A stretch of DNA of 64,000 bases from Bidens hawaiensis (taxonomy: Eukaryota > Streptophyta > Magnoliopsida > Asterales > Asteraceae): assembly GCA_021521415.1 (NCBI GenBank), contig JAIQDT010003768.1, forward strand, positions 178,534 to 242,533. Reading direction: 5' to 3'. How positions within the stretch are numbered: position 1 is the first letter of the stretch; each line of letters begins with the position of its first letter. Below are positions 53,961 through 64,000 of the stretch, one piece after another. A program made the translations under genes and the position numbers. A model generated the notes under the pieces. It saw only the letters and a program-made list of their open reading frames with translations. It ran no database searches and was not told the origin of the DNA.

Positions 53961-54987
53961 TCACCCCTGTTCTTATCCAGACTTTGACTTAAGGTCAAAG
54001 TCAAAATTATCAAGAACACGAACTGGTCAACCGATCTTAGATCTGCAATTAAATCTTCGTTTCTTAACGAAACATTACGATTTTGGTATCATTGGATTCG
54101 GAATTACAGCGCCTACAAACCCTAACCCTTTGTTCGTCCAAATAATCATGTTTAAGGGGTGAGATTTGGGCATATATTTTACGGGTTCTTCATACTAACA
54201 ATTAACCTAACAAACTGTAATCACTTTCAGTATGTTTAGCTTCGTTGGATTCGTTTTTGCCATACCAAAGCAGATCTATGATTATTTAAATGAATCCGGA
54301 CCTAAATGAACGATTTCCAGTCATAAACGTACCTTAAACGAGTCGAACTACGAACACGAGCTGGTCTTTGATGTTGTTTTGGTTCTTCACAACGATCTAG
54401 CACCAACAAGCTCGGGTTTTCGCCTTCGGATCTTGGTTCGGGTTTGTGTGTGTTTTCCAAGGTGTAGGCTATGGTGTAGAGATGTATAGAAATGGAAAGG
54501 TTTAGGATTTAAGGGGTATTTATACTCCCTTAAGCCCATGGAACTAAGGCCCATTCCATTTCTTATTTCATCTTCTAAAGTCCAAGCCCACCTTCTATTA
54601 GATTATTTTTTTAAACCGACACACGACACATTATAAGATAAACGAAATTTATTTTATTAATTCTCATCAAAAGTAGGATGTTACATATTATTGGCCTAAA
54701 TCCTAGTTGATGTGGAGAATTTTTAATATGTAATGGCAATAAGTGTAAAAATATCATACTCATGCACTAATTCTAATTTCCAAACCCTTATTTCTCAATT
54801 ACTAGTTACATAAATGGTGTGGTTCGGTAATGGCGGGTTTGGAATTAACATTAACCAGAACTGACCCACATTTGGCGGTTTTCAAAAATTCATTAAACCG
54901 ACCCACTGGTTATATCGGTTAAAATCGGTTCGATTGTGTCGGTTATGGTTTGGTTTGCGGTTATGACGGTTAATTTGCTCACCCCTA

Positions 54988-55457
54988 ATAGTAGCTATGG
55001 AGTTAATACTGAAGAAGGAAAAGGCATGAAAGGAATAGTATACTACTTTGGAAACTCTCCTATCAGGTGGTGCACTCAGAAGCAACCTACCGTAGCATTA
55101 TCATAATGCATGTCAGAATTCATGACAGCAACCGCAACAACATGTCAAGCATTATGGTTAAAGAGATTACTTAGTGCTTTAACAGGATGAAAAGAAGAAA
55201 GAGTAACCTTGATGGTTAACAACCGATCAAAAATAGCCTTAATGAAGAACTCTGTGTTTCATGGTAGAAGAAAGCACATAGATACCCGTTATCACTTCAT
55301 ACGAGAATGCATTGAAAATGAAGAAATAATTGAGGAACACATTGCTGGAGAATTACAAAAGGCTGACATCTTAACAAAGGAACTACCAAGAATCACATTC
55401 ATCACAATGAGGGAACTACTCGGCGTCAAAGACCTACTACAGGTTGATCGTGATTAA
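54988..55457 (+). pseudogene. Copia A RNase H, final fragment
   Basis: The frame continues SYGVNTEEGKG, then a QKQPTVALS block with TAA at the position expected for Ser/Cys, then SEFMTATATTCQALWLKRLL, a TGA, NNRSKIALMKN, HGRRKHIDTRYHFIRE and ADILTKELPR, ending at 55457. It is the C-terminal RNase H and tail of Copia A pol. Confidence 0.88.
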
Positions 55458-55537
55458 GGGGGTGATTGTTGAATATAATCACACTCAACTCGAACAAACT
55501 CGAAGGGTCATTTTAGTCATTTATATTTATATTATGT
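55458..55537 (+). repeat. Polypurine tract and 3' LTR remnant of Copia A
   Basis: AAGGGGGTGAT (55456-55466) precedes TGTTGAATATAATC at 55467. It matches the 5' LTR for about 60 bases (AACTCGAACAAACTCGAAGG and onwards). The LTR is cut at 55538 by a CACTA terminus. Confidence 0.85.
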
Positions 55538-55810
55538 CACTACTAGAAAAAAAGCCTTTGATAACATCCACACAATGACATGCGATGATTTATGACCCGC
55601 AAATATGCGTGTCATTAATAAAATGTCATATTTTTTTTGAAATTTATAAGATTTATGACACTTATTTTAGTAAGTTATTAATTTATTGTCAAAAATTAAA
55701 AAAAAATGACCAAATAATAAAATGCTTGTCATGTATGCACGTCATCTGCAATCCACATTCCTCTTAAATAGCTCTCACCCAATATCAGTACATCATAATT
55801 ATCTCCCAAA

Positions 55811-55866
55811 ATGGCTTTTAGGGTTTCAGTCTCCAGTTCTCTCCACAACGTTATCTTCTCCATCAG
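55811..55866 (+). pseudogene. Exon-like fragment with ATG and splice donor
   Basis: ATG opens MAFRVSVSSSLHNVIFSI and ends at CATCAG|GTATC, a plausible donor. The Ser-rich N-terminus and TTTAGGGTTTC-type leader look like the first exon of a plant gene captured by the CACTA. Too short to assign. Confidence 0.3.
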
Positions 55867-56883
55867 GTATCTTTCATATAATTACCCCGATTTTGTTTAA
55901 GTTATATCAGTACTACACCACGATTCTATCTTCTCCATCGATCTTCTCCAACAATTTCATTTTTAATATGCTAGGGTTTGCCTATTTGGAGTAAAGTTTT
56001 GCAGTCGATTGACAGATTATTTGCAAGGGTTCATCTATTGTTAGGTATATGCCTTCAATTTTCACATATACGCTATTGTCATTAACAGGAGCACCACCAC
56101 CTCTGCACTTTCTTGCCGAACGCATTTCTCAGCGGAGCACCACCACTGCTACACCTCCACTCGACGGACTTCTGTGGCAAGCACTCTTAAATTTCAGCCT
56201 CCAATTCTAAACCTTTTGGTTAGTGTGAACTAATTTATGCTTAATATGAACTGATTTGTGTGTGTGTGTGTAGATAGATTTATGTTTAATATGAACTGAT
56301 TATATGAACAAATTTGTATGTGTGTAGGCAGATTCAGCTGATTATGCTAGTTTGATATGATTACTCTTGAGTTATGTACTAACTTGGGCTTAAAATGAAC
56401 TAATTTGTGTAGATCTGCATGATTTGATAGTGATTTAGGCTTAATGTGAACTGATTTGTATGTATGTGTGTTAGCTCGTTTGATAAATGAGTCCAAACCC
56501 GAGCCTAGAAGTAAGCTCGTAAAATAAAAGGACTTTCGACAAGCCCAAGCACGTTGTATATATTATTTATATTAATGTATATATAGTTTTATAAATTGAA
56601 GTCGAACCTGCACAACCAAAAACTCCAAAATCAAGTGCTTGGTAAGTCACCAAAACCAGCATACCAAGTTTTCACAATTTTTATTACTCTTAGAATTACT
56701 TGATTTAAGCAATAAGTAGAATCTGAAACATAATTTGTGGTACCTACATTTGGTTTTTAGTCTTTATAGATAATGTTAATTATTTTATAATAATAGTCTA
56801 AACGAGTTGAACCCGAATCATGGTTGGTTTGGCTCGTGGCTAGCTCGCGACTTGGCTCGGTTTGTGTATAATGTAATATTAAC

Positions 56884-56912
56884 TAGTTAACTCCCATGCG
56901 CGTTGCATAGGA
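56884..56912 (-). mobile_element. Helitron-like 3' terminus
   Basis: On the minus strand the hairpin-forming CCTATGCAACGCGCATGGG is followed by AGTTAACTAG and T, which fits the CTRR-ending 3' terminus with a preceding GC-rich hairpin. The 5' end was not found. Confidence 0.35.
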
Positions 56913-57298
56913 ACGTTTGGTGATCTTGAGCGATATAGGGTCTTAAATGCACAACCGCTTGGTGTTTACATATCTTGAGCGACATAGGGTCTTAAATATG
57001 ATCTGATTACATAAAACGTAATGTCACCGCATGTGTAGCTATCAGCTAGCTGGTTGCTTATAATAACTGCTACCATCCCCACTGTTATGTTTACAAAACG
57101 CAGGCTGCAATGAATAAAACGCAACCAACTATCATGAAACTGCATTATACCATTAGCATAATCATGTACTAAAGGTTGCCACGGAAAATGATCAGACTTA
57201 TTCAACACTAACCCATATATAAACTTGTTCAACATGTGTTAAAATTCTGTAACATGTATTTTATAAGATAGTGAATTAATATAAACTTGTGATTTGAT

Positions 57299-57605
57299 AT
57301 GAACTTTAGGTCTTTAGTAGGTTTAAACTTCATGAAGGAGATTGCTGATAAAGGACTTGAAATAATAGTCAATAATAATGTAAGTGTAACATGTTCGACT
57401 TTAACTACTCTAATTTACAACTTTGATTAGGTTTATATTGGTTTGTTTTAACACATTTCATTTTGACTTGACCAAACCTTTTAACATTTTCTTCGTTTAA
57501 TTTTCTTCTCAGATCAAGGGAGTCATAAATGAATACGAGGAAGCGGATGATGATGGAATTAGAGAAAAGTGGTCGACTTATATACCACGATTTATTTTCG
57601 GGTGA
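57299..57605 (+). pseudogene. Two-exon gene fragment, unrecognised
   Basis: Exon 1 (57299-57379, MNFRSLVGLNFMKEIADKG onward) ends at a strong donor GTAAGT. The acceptor TTCTTCTCAG ends at 57512, and exon 2 reads IKGVINEYEEADDDGIREKW to a TGA at 57603-57605. Both junctions are phase 0. The family is not recognised. It is probably a captured fragment, truncated by or adjacent to the Copia D LTR. Confidence 0.35.
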
Positions 57606-57623
57606 TGTATTTTGTATTGACAG

Positions 57624-57944
57624 TGTTGGAATACCGTATGCCCGAGACACATAATTAGGTTAATGTGGCTAGCCGTGTTTGATCCAAGTCGGGTCATACC
57701 CAATAACGAGTTAGACACATACCAATTATGTATTTGTTAAGATAAGATCTATAAGACAAATACAGAACACAATACATTCAGAAAATCGGGTTTCTGAATA
57801 CTTACTTGAAAGTGTTAAATAAATTAATTGGTTAATTTATTTATTCAAATAATTATTATTGGAATGATTATTTAACTATATGATCTTTTGTAAAATGGTT
57901 TATAAAAGATGGGGTGTTTATATATTTTATAAAGTATAAAATAA

Positions 57945-57998
<54 letters not shown>

Positions 57999-58584
57999 AT
58001 ATATTGGGGCCGGTTTTGGGTGGGCCCCACACCCCACTAACTTGGTCAAAATCATTAACATGCAAAAGATGGAGGTTGAGTGTATAAGTGTTTATATCTA
58101 CCTAACCATGCATTCTTGGGTGTGATGATGATGAAGACCCTTTTTAATAACTTTCAAGTAAACAAAAAAACATACAACTCTTCCTTTCTTTCTTTCTTGT
58201 TGACGGCCAAAAGGAAAAAGGAAGGGCTCGGGTCTCGTTTTTCCGTGTTCAAGCTTCCTAGCATAGCTCGGTGTGTGTTGGAGGCTCGGGGTATATTCCG
58301 TTTGAGGGTTTTCCTTTGAAAGTCTAGTAGCATCATCATCATCTTCTTCAACCATCTACTAAACTCTTAAAGGGTTAAGATTGTAAGTATTTATATAGCT
58401 TTGATTGTTTAGTTGTTCCCGTATCATGTGATCCTAGCTTCGGGTTTCTAGTAAATAGATTATTGGTAATCTTGCAATGAATAAACTAGGTTGTTCATAT
58501 GGTTAGTTTGTCTATCACGTTTCCGCATTAATTATAACTAGTTAAACGGTTAACTAAGTTTGTAAATTCCATAGAAACCCAACA
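57624..58584 (+). repeat. 5' LTR of Copia D
   Basis: 961 bp, starting TGTTGGAATACCG and ending ACCCAACA, immediately before the PBS. It contains a run of 50 A (57947-57996) that may be partly a sequencing or assembly artefact. Confidence 0.87.
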
Positions 58585-58586
58585 AA

Positions 58587-58600
58587 TGGCATCAAGAGCC
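58587..58600 (+). other. Copia D primer-binding site
   Basis: TGGCATCAAGAGCC, two bases after the LTR end. It is a variant of the initiator-Met site TGGTATCAGAGCC. Confidence 0.85.
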
Positions 58601-58744
58601 GGGATACGGGAAACTAAGCTTCGGGTTCTCGGTTTTTTTATTTTCCCCTTGAAAGATTTTATACAAAAATTAACATGCATGATATTTTTGTATTTAATCT
58701 TGTTATTGTTTTTGGCTTTGTTCAAAAAAAAAAAAAAAAACCGG

Positions 58745-58990
58745 GCAAATGGGCCGAAGCCCAATTCGGGTGAATTTGGGCCGAAGCCCATTTTGGTTAT
58801 TTGGGCCGAGCCCATAAAATTTTATTGGGCCGAGCCCATAAAGTTTTAAATGGACCGAGCCCATGGTTATTATTGGGCCGAGCCCATATAGTTTTATTTG
58901 GGCCGAGCCCATGCAGTTTTTAATTGGGCCGAGGCCCATAATCTTGTTATTGGGTCAAGCCCAAATGGGTTGGGCTAGGCCCGATAAAGC
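58745..58990 (+). repeat. Iterated GGGCCGAGCCCA words in the Copia D leader
   Basis: About ten copies of the inverted-repeat word GGGCCGAGCCCA and variants (GGGCCGAAGCCCA, GGGCCGAGGCCCA), spaced roughly every 25 bp with AT-rich linkers. Further GCCCAA words continue to about 59410. Confidence 0.8.
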
Positions 58991-59936
58991 AAAGGGGTTT
59001 TTGGAACGGGTTCCTATGACATATCGGGTTATGTTTGTTAGTACTAGACCGAGCCGTAGACCAAATGGATGTTTTGTTTGTGGTTGATGTTGTGATTGTA
59101 ATTTATTATTCAAAGTATCGGTTTGTAATAATTTATTAGGGGCTATTTTGTAATTATTTATTCATATGGGTATGTAATAAATAGGTAATTTGTAATATCT
59201 TTATTTTATAGAAAAAATGTATTAGGACATTTAATTTTGTAAAATTTAAGAAGATTGCAAAGTTGGAAGTTTGGGCCTAATTGGGCCGGGTATGGTCATA
59301 ATGGGTTTCACAAGCCCATTAAGGGATTCAAGCCCAAAAGGACCTAAGCCCACCAATTGAGCCCAAGTGGAAGCTTATGGAAGCTAAGGCCCAAGTTCAA
59401 GCCCAATGGATCACAACAAGGTTGAAGAAGATGCTCGAAGCATTTGGATGCGGGATCGAGTGCGAGCTACAACATCCATGTGTCATGTGTCCCTTAGGAT
59501 TGGACCTAAGACACACACTTGTTTCGGCTAACAAGTGTGGTCTAACTTAGTGGCTCGTGTCTAGTATATATATTGTGTGTATGCTTGTTGATTGATTGTT
59601 TGATTGTGTGGTTGTTAGATATTAGGATATCAACTCCGTCACATAGAATTAATTAACAAAGCATAAAACGGGTTCTAATAATTATCGGTAATTACGTGAC
59701 ACGTAGTTTAATAAAATGGAATTATTAACTAGCCGTCTCACGCCCATAATAAAAATGGTTTTATTATAAATTAGTTTTGAAAATGGTTTCAAAATCATGT
59801 TTCTAAATGCATGTTAGAACATGATTTAAAGTTTTATATCTAGAATTATTAAAACTAAAAATCCCTTTAAAATTAAGGATAATAAGTTAAACACCATCCT
59901 TTTGTATAACACTTAACATATTAGTAAGCTCTTAGT

Positions 59937-60248
59937 GGGAAAAAGGTCACCTAACCGCATAGAGTAAATTAACATGTTAAGGTAATATTGGCATATAAAT
60001 GGGAAAAAGGTCACCTAACCATTTGTATGTTAATATTACAAGTTGATACAAGTAGGACAACTTAAATTAGAACCATGTGAAGAGGGTCACCCAAGCATGG
60101 GGTCTAATGGGTGTTGATGGGATAAAACATGCCAACACGAAATATGATTTCGAACCGGTCCCATAAATTCTAGAAGTTGCAAAAGGGTTTGCAATTGTTA
60201 TGAATAACTACCTTGATAAACCGACAAAGGGAAAAAGGTCACCTAACC
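59937..60248 (+). repeat. Repeated GGGAAAAAGGTCACCTAACC in the Copia D leader
   Basis: Three exact 20-mers at 59937-59956, 60001-60020 and 60229-60248, and a variant (GAAGAGGGTCACCCAAGC) near 60078. No coding role is apparent, and the spacing is irregular. Confidence 0.85.
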
Positions 60249-60367
60249 GGAGTCGGGTTTATCGTTGGATTCTAGATTTTAATTATTAATTATATTTGGT
60301 ATATATAAAAGGGTATTAATAATTAAAAGGTTAAAACACTAAAATGAACTTATTTAAAATTCTGCAG

Positions 60368-63300
60368 ATGGCCACACACGTCGACGACAACATTATCCCT
60401 AACGTCCAAAACGTATCTCTCCGATCTATTCTCGCTAAAGACCGTCTTAACCACAATAACTTTTCGGATTGGTTCCGAAATTTAAGGATTGTTCTAAAAC
60501 AAGAAAAATTATATCATGTTTTGGAAACACCTATCCCCGAAGAACCGGAAGAGGGAACTGAGGTCGAATACATGAATTGGGTCAAACTCACGGAAGATTC
60601 CATTCAAGTATCATGCCTCATGTTGGCGACTATGGTTCCCGAAATCCAAAAGGATTTCGAAAACCATAATGCGTACGACATGATTACTCAACTTAAGGAA
60701 ATGTTCCTTAAGCAATCGAGAGTGGAAAGGTTCGAAACGGTTCGAGCCTTACATGCATGTAGAATGGATGATAGTCAACCAGTTTCATCTTATGTACTTA
60801 AGATGAAAAGTTATATTGATCGGCTCACTAAGCTCAATTGTCCCATCTCAAATGAGTTAGCAACGGATTTGATCCTTAACTCTTTGTCGAAAAGGTTCGA
60901 CACTTTCGTGTTAAATTATAACATGAACGGGTGGGACAAAACCATTGGAGAACTTCACTCAATGCTTAAAACAGCCGAGGCGAGCATGGGCAAAAGGGTT
61001 TTACCCGTGTTTGCAATCAATGAAGGTAGATCCAAGAATCGATCTCAACCCAATCTTAAGGCTAAGGTAGCTAAAAGGAAGGGTCCCCCTATGCATCTTA
61101 AGGGTAAGGGCAAATCACCGGTTATGGCAAAGAAACAAAAGGTTGTGGAACCAAGGGGTCATAAGGATGATCCTTGTTTTGGTTGTGGGGAGACCGGACA
61201 CTGGAAACGCAATTGCCCGGTCTACCTAAAAGAGCTAAAAGACAAGAGGAATGCGGCGCATACCTCGGGTAATGTCTTTATGATTAATGTTGAGCTAAAT
61301 CTTATTTCTTCTAACACATGGGTATTGGATACCGGATGTGGAACTCATATTTGCAATTGGTTGCAGGGGTTCAAAAGGAATGAAGACTTGAAGAAGGGCG
61401 AAGTGAATCTTTTCATGGGCAACGGTGCAAGAGTACACGTGGTCGCTAGAGGAGACTTCACTTTATCACTTCCAAGTGGTTTGGAAGTTGTTTTAAAAAA
61501 TGTTTTGTATGCTCCTAGTTTGACTAGGAACATTATTTCTGTGCACCTTCTTAGACAATGTAACTTTGACTTTAAATTTGTAGGATCGGAAATGCATGTG
61601 TCATCTAATGGTATCTTTTATTTTAAAGCTGTACCAAACAACGGTATTTATGAATTGGTTCATGATAATACCTCAAATAGCTCATTATATCAAACTTCTA
61701 CTAAAAGACTCAAAAAGGGTTTGAGTGATTCCTACATTTGGCATTGTCGCCTTGGACACATAAACAAGAATCGTATAAACACTCTCCAAAAGAATGGTCT
61801 TTTGAAAACAAACGAGTTAGGTTCGTTTGATGAGTGTGAATCTTGTATTCAAGGCAAGATGACCAAAGAGCCTTTCAAAGGTACAAATGAAAGGGCTAAG
61901 GATTTGTTAGGTATCATACATACGGATGTATGCGGACCTTTCAAGCCAACTAGTAGGAATAGTGAAAGGTACTTCATTACCTTTACCGACGATTTTAGTC
62001 GATATGGGTATGTTTATCTAATGAAACACAAACATGAAGCCTTTGAAATGTTCAAAGAATTTCAAAATGAAGTGCAAAATCAGCTCAACCGAACAATCAA
62101 GGTACTCCGCTCCGATAGAGGAGGCGAATACCTAAGTGATACCTTTCAAAGTCATCTTAGAGATTGTGGAATTATTTCACAGCTCACTCCTCCTGGAACT
62201 CCTCAACATAACGGAGTATCCGAGAGGAGGAATCGAACACTGTTGGACATGGTTCGATCAATGATGGCACGAAGCTCACTACCCGCCATCATTTTGGGGA
62301 TATGCGCTACTCACAGCGGCTCGTATTTTGAATATGGCCCCGACCAAAAAGGTGGATCGAATACCCTATGAAGTGTGGCATGGAAAGGTTCCATCCTTTT
62401 CATATTTAAGGATATGGGGATGCATAGTTTATGTTAAACGTGACACCCCAAATAAGCTTGAGGCTCGATCCATCAGGTGTGTCTTCATAGGATACCCAAA
62501 GGATGATATAGGATATATATTCTATGATCCTAGTGAACAAAGAGTGTTTGTTTCACGCAAAGGATACTTCTTAGAAACTAGGTTCCTTATGGAAGGACCT
62601 AGTGAAAAGAGAGTGGAACTTGAAGAGGTTCAAGAATCACTGGATGATACACAGTTGGTCGATACTAGCTTTCAACACGAGGATGTTGAAGATGATCAAA
62701 TGGTTGATCATACGCACGTTGCTCGCAGATCTAGTAGGGTTAGTCAACCTCCCAAGAGATATGGATTTCTTGTGGATGATTGCTACTTGATTGATTCGGA
62801 TGAACCGATCTTCTACAAAGATGCTATGTCACAACCTGATTGTGACAAATGGCTTGAAGCCATGAGCGCCGAGATGCAATCCATGCACGATAACCAAGTT
62901 TGGGAATTGGTTGATCGTCCACTTAACTCCAAACTGGTTGGATGTAAGTGGGTCTTCAAAAAGAAGACCGATATGCATGGAAATTTAGATACTTACAAAG
63001 CTCGACTTGTCGCAAAAGGTTTCACGCAAACTCAAGGGATTGATTATGATGAAACCTTCTCGCCAGTCGCGATGCTTAAGTCGATCAGGATATTGTTTGC
63101 CATTGCAGCTCATTTTGATTATGAGATATGGCAAATGGATGTCAAGACCGCTTTTCTAAATGGATATCTTGAGGAAGATGTCCATATGGTTCAGCCTGAA
63201 GGTTTTGTCGATCCATCTAATCCTGATAAAGTTTGTAAGTTAAGGAAATCAATCTACGGATTGAAACAAGCATCACGGATGTGGAATCATCGTTTTAATG

Positions 63301-64000
63301 AAGAAATCAAAGCGTTTGGTTTCGTCCAAAACGGTGATGAGGCATGTGTGTATAAATGGGCTAGTGGGAGTATAATCATTTTCCTTATTTTGTATGTCGA
63401 TGATATACTTTTATTTGGAAATGATATACCAAGTATGGAAAACGTTAAAACGTGGTTAAGTAGTCGTTTCTCAATTAAGGATCTTGGAGAAGCGACATAT
63501 ATCTTGGGAATAAAAGTCTATAGGGATAGACAAAGGAAATTGATCGGACTCAATCAAAGTGCGTACATTGATAAAATCCTAAAGAGGTTTAGGATGGAAA
63601 ACTCTAAGAAAGGTTTGGTGCCTATTCCTAGAGGAACTGTATTAAGCTCATCCCAAAGTCCTAGCTCTAAGGAAGAGCAGGATAGGATGAAGCATGTTCC
63701 TTATGCTTCGGCAATAGGATCTATTATGTATGCAATGATGTGCACTAGACCGGATGTCTCGTATGCTTTAAGCATAACAAGTAGATACCAGCACAACCCA
63801 GGTGACAGTCATTGGATGGCTGTCAAGAATATATTAAAATACCTTAGAAGGACTAAGGATATGTTTTTAATATATGGGTCTGGTGAGGAGGAACTCGTCG
63901 TAAAGGGTTACGTGGATGCGAGTTTCCAAACTGACCGAGATGATTCTCGGTCACAGTCGGGATATGTTTTCATCTTAAATGGAGGCGCTGTCTCTTGGAA
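60368..64000 (+). pseudogene. Copia D gag-pol polyprotein, one frameshift, 3' end outside window
   Basis: I chose ATG 60368 (MATHVDDNIIP) over the upstream in-frame ATG 60344, because it sits directly after a CTGCAG acceptor-like sequence. Gag has UBN2-type features (NFSDWFRNLRIVL) and a CCHC knuckle (CFGCGETGHWKRNC near 61174-61215). Protease has an intact DTG (WVLDTGCGTHIC near 61320). Integrase has HHCC (WHCRLGHINKNR), Asp (HTDVCGPF), Asp (RSDRGGEY near 62110) and Glu (VSERRNRT near 62219). A single inserted G at about 62285 shifts the frame. After it the frame is open from 62286 to 64000 with RT (KARLVAKGFTQTQGIDYDE, YVDDILLF near 63392) and early RNase H (DASFQTD). Confidence 0.92.

Larger units (their letters stand above)
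52301..54685 (-). mobile_element. Solo LTR, probably Ty3/gypsy
   Basis: 2385 bp, with TG...CA ends (TGTAAGGCTCC...GATGTTACA) and a 5-bp TSD TATTA (52296-52300 and 54686-54690). Minus orientation is suggested by a minus-strand TATA AGTATAAATACCCC near 54518-54530, about 160 nt from the LTR start TGTAACATCC. No PBS, polypurine tract or coding sequence is present. It holds a minisatellite and a TTCGTTA/TAACGAA word cluster. Confidence 0.82.
51927..54987. mobile_element. hAT-like MITE (about 670 bp) hosting a Gypsy solo LTR
   Basis: Ends TAGGGGTG and CACCCCTA, with subterminal AACCGATA/GGTTAT words in inverted orientation. The flanking 8-mers ATACTAGT and ATAGTAGC agree at 6 of 8 positions. Leaving it out joins Copia A RNase H as DTS|YG. 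Own sequence is 51927-52300 and 54691-54987. Confidence 0.78.
2238..55537 (+). mobile_element. Copia A: old outer Ty1/copia element, interrupted four times
   Basis: The 5' LTR starts TGTTGGATC at 2238 and the 3' LTR starts TGTTGAATA at 55467. About 60 bases after each start can be aligned, including AACTCGAACAAACTCGAAGG. Protein homology runs gag, zinc knuckle, protease and integrase (3218-5142), integrase end, RT and RNase H start (31562-33290), then RNase H (51845-51926 and 54988-55457). The frames rejoin precisely once SIRE-B, the MULE MITE and the hAT MITE are left out, so these are later insertions. The 3' LTR is cut at 55538 by a CACTA end. Many stops and frameshifts show it is dead and is the oldest layer. 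The lineage was not assigned. Confidence 0.88.
55538..57623. mobile_element. Terminus of a second CACTA; extent unknown
   Basis: Begins CACTACTAGAAAAAAAGCC, a typical CACTA TIR, inside the Copia A LTR. Subterminal words (TGTCATTAATAAAATGTCAT, ATGACACTTATTTTAG) follow. No matching inverted end is found in the window, so the element probably continues to the right and hosts Copia D. The interior holds short gene-like pieces (separate entries) and TG repeats near 56260. Confidence 0.65.
57624..64000 (+). mobile_element. Copia D: Ty1/copia element running off the window
   Basis: 5' LTR 57624-58584, PBS 58587-58600, a long leader (about 1.77 kb) with iterated words, gag-pol from 60368 to the window end. 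The 3' LTR is outside the window. pol motifs differ from SIRE (SIYGLKQASRMWN, LILYVDDILLFGND), so it belongs to another lineage, which I do not assign. Confidence 0.92.

Noticed and set aside
58098..58355. Lys/Arg-rich minus-strand frames in the Copia D LTR
   Set aside because: They lie inside the LTR and have low-complexity composition, with no domain.

Overview
The window is nuclear DNA of a flowering plant: AT-rich, with no bacterial gene order and no intact host gene recognised. Almost all of it is nested transposable elements. The SIRE-lineage Ty1/copia proteins (QPPGF, YGLHQAP and VYVDDIIF motifs) and the extra third ORF downstream of pol are of a kind I recall from Asteraceae genomes. 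A daisy-family plant is my best guess, from memory and not from a search.

Layout, reconstructed from target-site duplications (TSDs) and broken reading frames. An old Ty1/copia element (Copia A, from 2238 to at least 55537) forms the outer shell. Its integrase is split at 5142 by a 26.4 kb minus-strand SIRE element (SIRE-B, 5143-31561). SIRE-B itself holds an Athila-type solo LTR (13011-14892, TSD TCACA) and a tandem pair of pol-less Athila-type elements (15499-26266) in place of its integrase. The RNase H region of Copia A is split at 33290 by a MULE-type MITE (33291-51844, TSD TTATATCAA). That MITE contains a CACTA element (33423-51431, TSD TTA). The CACTA contains a young 13 kb SIRE element (SIRE-C, 34619-47608, TSD AGTTT) and a hAT MITE (47917-48548, TSD ATAGGAAC). 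A second hAT-like MITE (51927-54987), itself holding a Gypsy solo LTR (52301-54685, TSD TATTA), splits Copia A again. The 3' LTR of Copia A is cut at 55538 by the terminus of a second CACTA. A fourth copia (Copia D) runs from 57624 off the right edge.

The most interesting signal is a shared architecture of SIRE-B and SIRE-C, which are otherwise strongly diverged. Both carry a large ORF3 after pol. In both, ORF3 appears to have its own promoter (TATA box), a short first exon of about 140-150 nt, an AAG|GT donor and an acceptor two bases before the ATG. In each element a family-specific inverted-repeat word (GGCGAAGTT/AACTTCGCC in SIRE-C, ATTCGTTA/TAACGAAT in SIRE-B) is repeated dozens of times. 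The words sit in non-coding parts: directly upstream of the LTR TATA box, upstream of the ORF3 TATA box, in the ORF3 leader intron and in the 5' leader. Just after pol both elements hold tandem copies of a roughly 120-nt segment with hairpins whose stems differ in sequence but keep pairing. ORF3 has basic nuclear-localisation-like patches, a coiled coil and an acidic stretch, and no signal peptide or membrane segment. My inference, not shown here, is a self-contained regulatory cassette in which ORF3 acts on the element's own words.
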